IMG/VR virus record: IMGVR_UViG_3300027816_004420
Location: 85,632 to 149,631 of that record
DNA length: 64,000 nt
Reading direction: 5' to 3' (one strand)
Source: a virus
Under the pieces are notes generated by a model, which saw nothing but the letters and a program-made list of their open reading frames with translations, did no database searches and was not told the DNA's origin. The translations under genes and the position numbers were made by a program. Positions within the stretch are counted from its first letter, which is position 1, and each line of letters starts with the position of its first letter. Shown piece after piece: positions 61,949 to 64,000 of this stretch.

Positions 61949-63967
61949 TTAATCTGTAAGTGTGATTTTTGCTACATCTGTATCTTGTAAAGGAACTCCA
62001 CCACTAGTTAATCCAATCATTGATGGTGGGATTGTTGACCCTGAATATAAGAACGACCCATTAAGTTCAACTATAAAATTAACAGGAGTTCCTGTTATAG
62101 AAGCTCTTGGATTACCGAATGTTAGACCGTGTAGTGCTGTAAAAGTTTGACCTGATGTTACAGGTAAAGCTCCTGATAGATTGGTAAGTGTTATACTTCC
62201 ACCATCATCAACAAAATCTATAATTTCCGCTCCACCTGTTGATTCGTTAACCGCTATGATTTCGGGACAAATAAGAGTTCCTGTTATTTCACCGTTAGTT
62301 AATTCCCATCCGCCACCGCCAAGTAAGTTAAGCCATCCTGATGGATAAATATCTGAGAAAGATGCCCCACTAAATATGATATCATTCGGATATGACGGTT
62401 GATTATAGTAATAAGAAGTTGTCGAAGTTCCTCCTGAACAAGCGTCCAATCCAGACACTGTTGAAAATTTAGTTGCACCAATTAATGCGAAAGTTCCTGG
62501 TGTTTCAGTAGGTGTTGGTGTGTATGTTGCAGTTTGAGATGGTGTTTGAGTTGGAGTTTCTGTGTTGGTTGGTGTTTGAGTTGGAGTTTCTGTGTTGGTT
62601 GGTGTTTGAGTTGTTGTTGGTGTTGGTGATGATATTGGTGTAGATGTTGAAGTCACTGTAGGTGTCGGTGTCGGTAAGTTCGAACATCCGTTAGGGTCGG
62701 AACTTGTAATCAATCCTGCTCCACCGCTAACAATAAACCAAGCAATCCCATTAGAATAATAACCATCAATAACAGGAACTGTCAGAGCTGTATTTTGATA
62801 AAGTGACTCACCAACGTTTGGACCTACTCCACCCGCTACAGTTCCGTAGACAGGATTAGTTGAACCCAAACAAGCTTCATTCGGAGTTGAACCTGAACCT
62901 AAATTATATGTATAGTATCCAAATGTTGCTGTTGGTGTTGTAGTTGGAGTCGGTGTTGGTGTTTCAGTTGGAGATGCGGTTACAGTTGCTGTTGGTGTTG
63001 GAACAACCAAACAAGAACTGAATGCACCCACTTGAGCACCATTCGAATCTATTTCTGTTACAATATTTGAACTGTTATAAAAACCTGCCAACATTGTTGA
63101 CGGACCAAAACTTTCAGGATAGAATTGTGTGCAGTTATCGAAAAGAACCGCATTACCCCAAATATTTCCAACTATTCCTGAAGAACATGCTTCATTCTCA
63201 GTTGAACCTGAACCTACTGAAAACTCAAATCTTACTGGTGTCGGTGTAGGTGTTGGAGTTTGAGTTGGTGTTTCTGTGTTAGTTGGAGTTGGTGTAGGTG
63301 TTTGACTTGAAGTAGGAGTTGGTGTTGGACCACAATTTCCATCAACTGTAATTGTAGCTCCCGTAATACAACCTGGTCCACAACCAGAAGCAACTATGTA
63401 AATAATACCATCTTCAGTATAATAACCTTCCGGATTACCTGTATTTGGACCTGTAGCATCTGACCAAACTAATGTTGAATCCGCCAAACTTGTTCCATTT
63501 ACAAATATGTTTGCTGTTTGAACACAATCACAAGTTAGTAATATATCCGTCTCATCGTGACATCTCACAATAGCAGTTCTCTCAACGTTTGTAGGTGTTG
63601 GAGTTTGCGTTGGAGTTTCCGTGTTAGTCGGAGTCTGTGTGAACGTTGGAGTATTTGTCGGTGTTTCTGACGCAGTTGGTGTCTGAGTATTGGTTGGTGT
63701 TGTTGTAGGCGTTGCAGTGTTCGAAGGTGTTTGAGTCGGACTAGATGTCGGAGTAGGTGTGGGTCCAGTTGGTGGGAACGCACCCATATTTTGGAGAACG
63801 ATTGTTGTATTCGCCGTGGAATATGTTCCATCTATCAACCAAATGTTTTTTACCTGATTTGGTTCTAATTCTACTTGGTAATCCCACATTGAATCTTCGC
63901 ATCTTCTATAGTTGAAAGTTGCTATTGTGGAACCTGTGTTTGTTAAAATATATTTACTACAAGCCAT
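61949..63967 (-). CDS. Mucin-like Thr/Pro-rich modular virion protein
   Basis: A 672-residue protein alternating folded domains with Thr/Pro linkers. Linkers lie near residues 68-128, 214-244, 325-350 and 436-500 and are built from TPTPT, TNTETPTQTP and similar repeats. Folded parts are the N-terminus (1-67), a Cys-rich domain (129-213), two related domains (about 245-324 and 351-435, both with GSGST-x-NEAC and a closing Cys) and a C-terminal beta domain (500-672). Such linkers are typical O-glycosylation sites. No signal peptide or membrane segment is present, and a TATTTATA motif lies 13 bases before the ATG, so it is probably a late virion fibre or decoration protein. Receptor binding is inferred. 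Confidence 0.7.
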   Translation of the reverse strand: MACSKYILTNTGSTIATFNYRRCEDSMWDYQVELEPNQVKNIWLIDGTYSTANTTIVLQNMGAFPPTGPTPTPTSSPTQTPSNTATPTTTPTNTQTPTASETPTNTPTFTQTPTNTETPTQTPTPTNVERTAIVRCHDETDILLTCDCVQTANIFVNGTSLADSTLVWSDATGPNTGNPEGYYTEDGIIYIVASGCGPGCITGATITVDGNCGPTPTPTSSQTPTPTPTNTETPTQTPTPTPTPVRFEFSVGSGSTENEACSSGIVGNIWGNAVLFDNCTQFYPESFGPSTMLAGFYNSSNIVTEIDSNGAQVGAFSSCLVVPTPTATVTASPTETPTPTPTTTPTATFGYYTYNLGSGSTPNEACLGSTNPVYGTVAGGVGPNVGESLYQNTALTVPVIDGYYSNGIAWFIVSGGAGLITSSDPNGCSNLPTPTPTVTSTSTPISSPTPTTTQTPTNTETPTQTPTNTETPTQTPSQTATYTPTPTETPGTFALIGATKFSTVSGLDACSGGTSTTSYYYNQPSYPNDIIFSGASFSDIYPSGWLNLLGGGGWELTNGEITGTLICPEIIAVNESTGGAEIIDFVDDGGSITLTNLSGALPVTSGQTFTALHGLTFGNPRASITGTPVNFIVELNGSFLYSGSTIPPSMIGLTSGGVPLQDTDVAKITLTD
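62541..62610 (-). repeat. 30-bp tandem repeat in Thr/Pro linker
   Basis: A 30-base unit is repeated perfectly at 62541-62570 and 62571-62600, with ten more bases of a third copy. It encodes TNTETPTQTP-type repeats. In-frame unit loss or gain would change linker length without breaking the protein. Similar but diverged units occur at about 63240-63310 and 63590-63740. Confidence 0.85.
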
Positions 63968-63980
63968 TTTACTTTTTTTA

Positions 63981-63988
63981 TATAAATA
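63981..63988 (-). promoter_or_regulatory. TATTTATA motif, candidate late promoter
   Basis: TATTTATA on the coding strand ends 13 bases before the ATG of the Thr/Pro-rich gene, at the right edge of the window. Confidence 0.45.
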
Positions 63989-64000
63989 CTGAGAACTCGC

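Noticed and set aside
62505-62687. A 60-codon minus-strand frame with Asn/Thr repeats in the Thr/Pro gene
   Set aside because: Out-of-frame reading of the same repeats; the 672-residue frame explains the region.
62500-63750. CRISPR array
   Set aside because: The repeats are tandem coding units for Thr/Pro linkers without spacers of uniform length, in frame within one gene.
1-64000. tRNA genes, insertion sequences, integrase or attachment sites
   Set aside because: Gaps are too short for tRNAs except a few, none of which shows cloverleaf features; no transposase or integrase motifs were found in any frame examined.

Overview
The window is a contiguous piece of a tailed double-stranded DNA phage genome with a T4-like contractile tail. 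The recognisable proteins are a tail sheath, tail tube, gp25- and gp6-type baseplate wedge proteins, a gp26-type assembly protein, a probable tape measure protein and a probable gp13-type neck protein. They sit beside a T4-type replication set: gp32-like single-strand binding protein, UvsX/RecA, 5'-3' exonuclease, DnaB/gp41-like helicase and family B DNA polymerase. The DNA is AT-rich. Genes are packed with start/stop overlaps, most starts lack a Shine-Dalgarno sequence, and Bacteroidetes-flavoured domains occur (SprB-like adhesin repeats, a DUF5522-like protein). I infer a large myovirus of a Bacteroidetes (flavobacterium-like) host. No tRNA, rRNA, CRISPR, insertion sequence or integrase is visible, and no gap between genes exceeds 300 bases.

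Layout from left to right. 1-14306 (minus) holds fibre and baseplate proteins, starting with a truncated SprB-repeat protein. 14401-16715 (minus) holds the gp6 and gp25 wedge genes. 16736-24483 (minus) is the replication and nucleotide block, read SSB, RecA, exonuclease, 2OG-Fe(II) oxygenase, hypothetical, helicase, class II ribonucleotide reductase, DUF5522. 24568-48611 (minus) is the tail module, read neck-region proteins, sheath, HAD protein, tube, gp26-like, a hidden gp51-like gene, tape measure, OmpA-domain protein, gp53-like and a 2562-residue protein. 46201-46362 (plus) is a lone ribbon-helix-helix-like gene. 48670-54121 (plus) is a divergent block: SET-domain protein, SNF2 ATPase, small protein, superoxide dismutase-nuclease fusion, neck protein and a small protein. 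54098-56830 (minus) is DNA polymerase. 56927-63967 (minus) is a mucin-like Thr/Pro-rich protein followed by four glycosyltransferases and a small beta-rich protein.

Two patterns tie the window together. First, the motif TATTTAT(A), read on the coding strand, lies 4 to 34 bases before the start of most structural genes on both strands. It is absent in front of the SSB, RecA, exonuclease and helicase genes, so it is a candidate late promoter; it is the reverse complement of T4's TATAAATA. Second, rho-independent terminators follow highly expressed products (sheath, tube, SSB, Thr/Pro-rich protein). One of them ends directly against the start codon of the next, low-copy gene.

The most novel-looking biology is (a) a Thr/Pro-rich virion-like protein co-oriented with four glycosyltransferases, one resembling the hydroxyproline-modifying GlcNAc transferases, with a prolyl-hydroxylase-like oxygenase elsewhere in the window; (b) a plus-strand set with a SET-domain methyltransferase overlapping a SNF2 ATPase; and (c) a complete Mn-type superoxide dismutase domain fused to a PD-(D/E)XK-like nuclease domain just before the neck gene.
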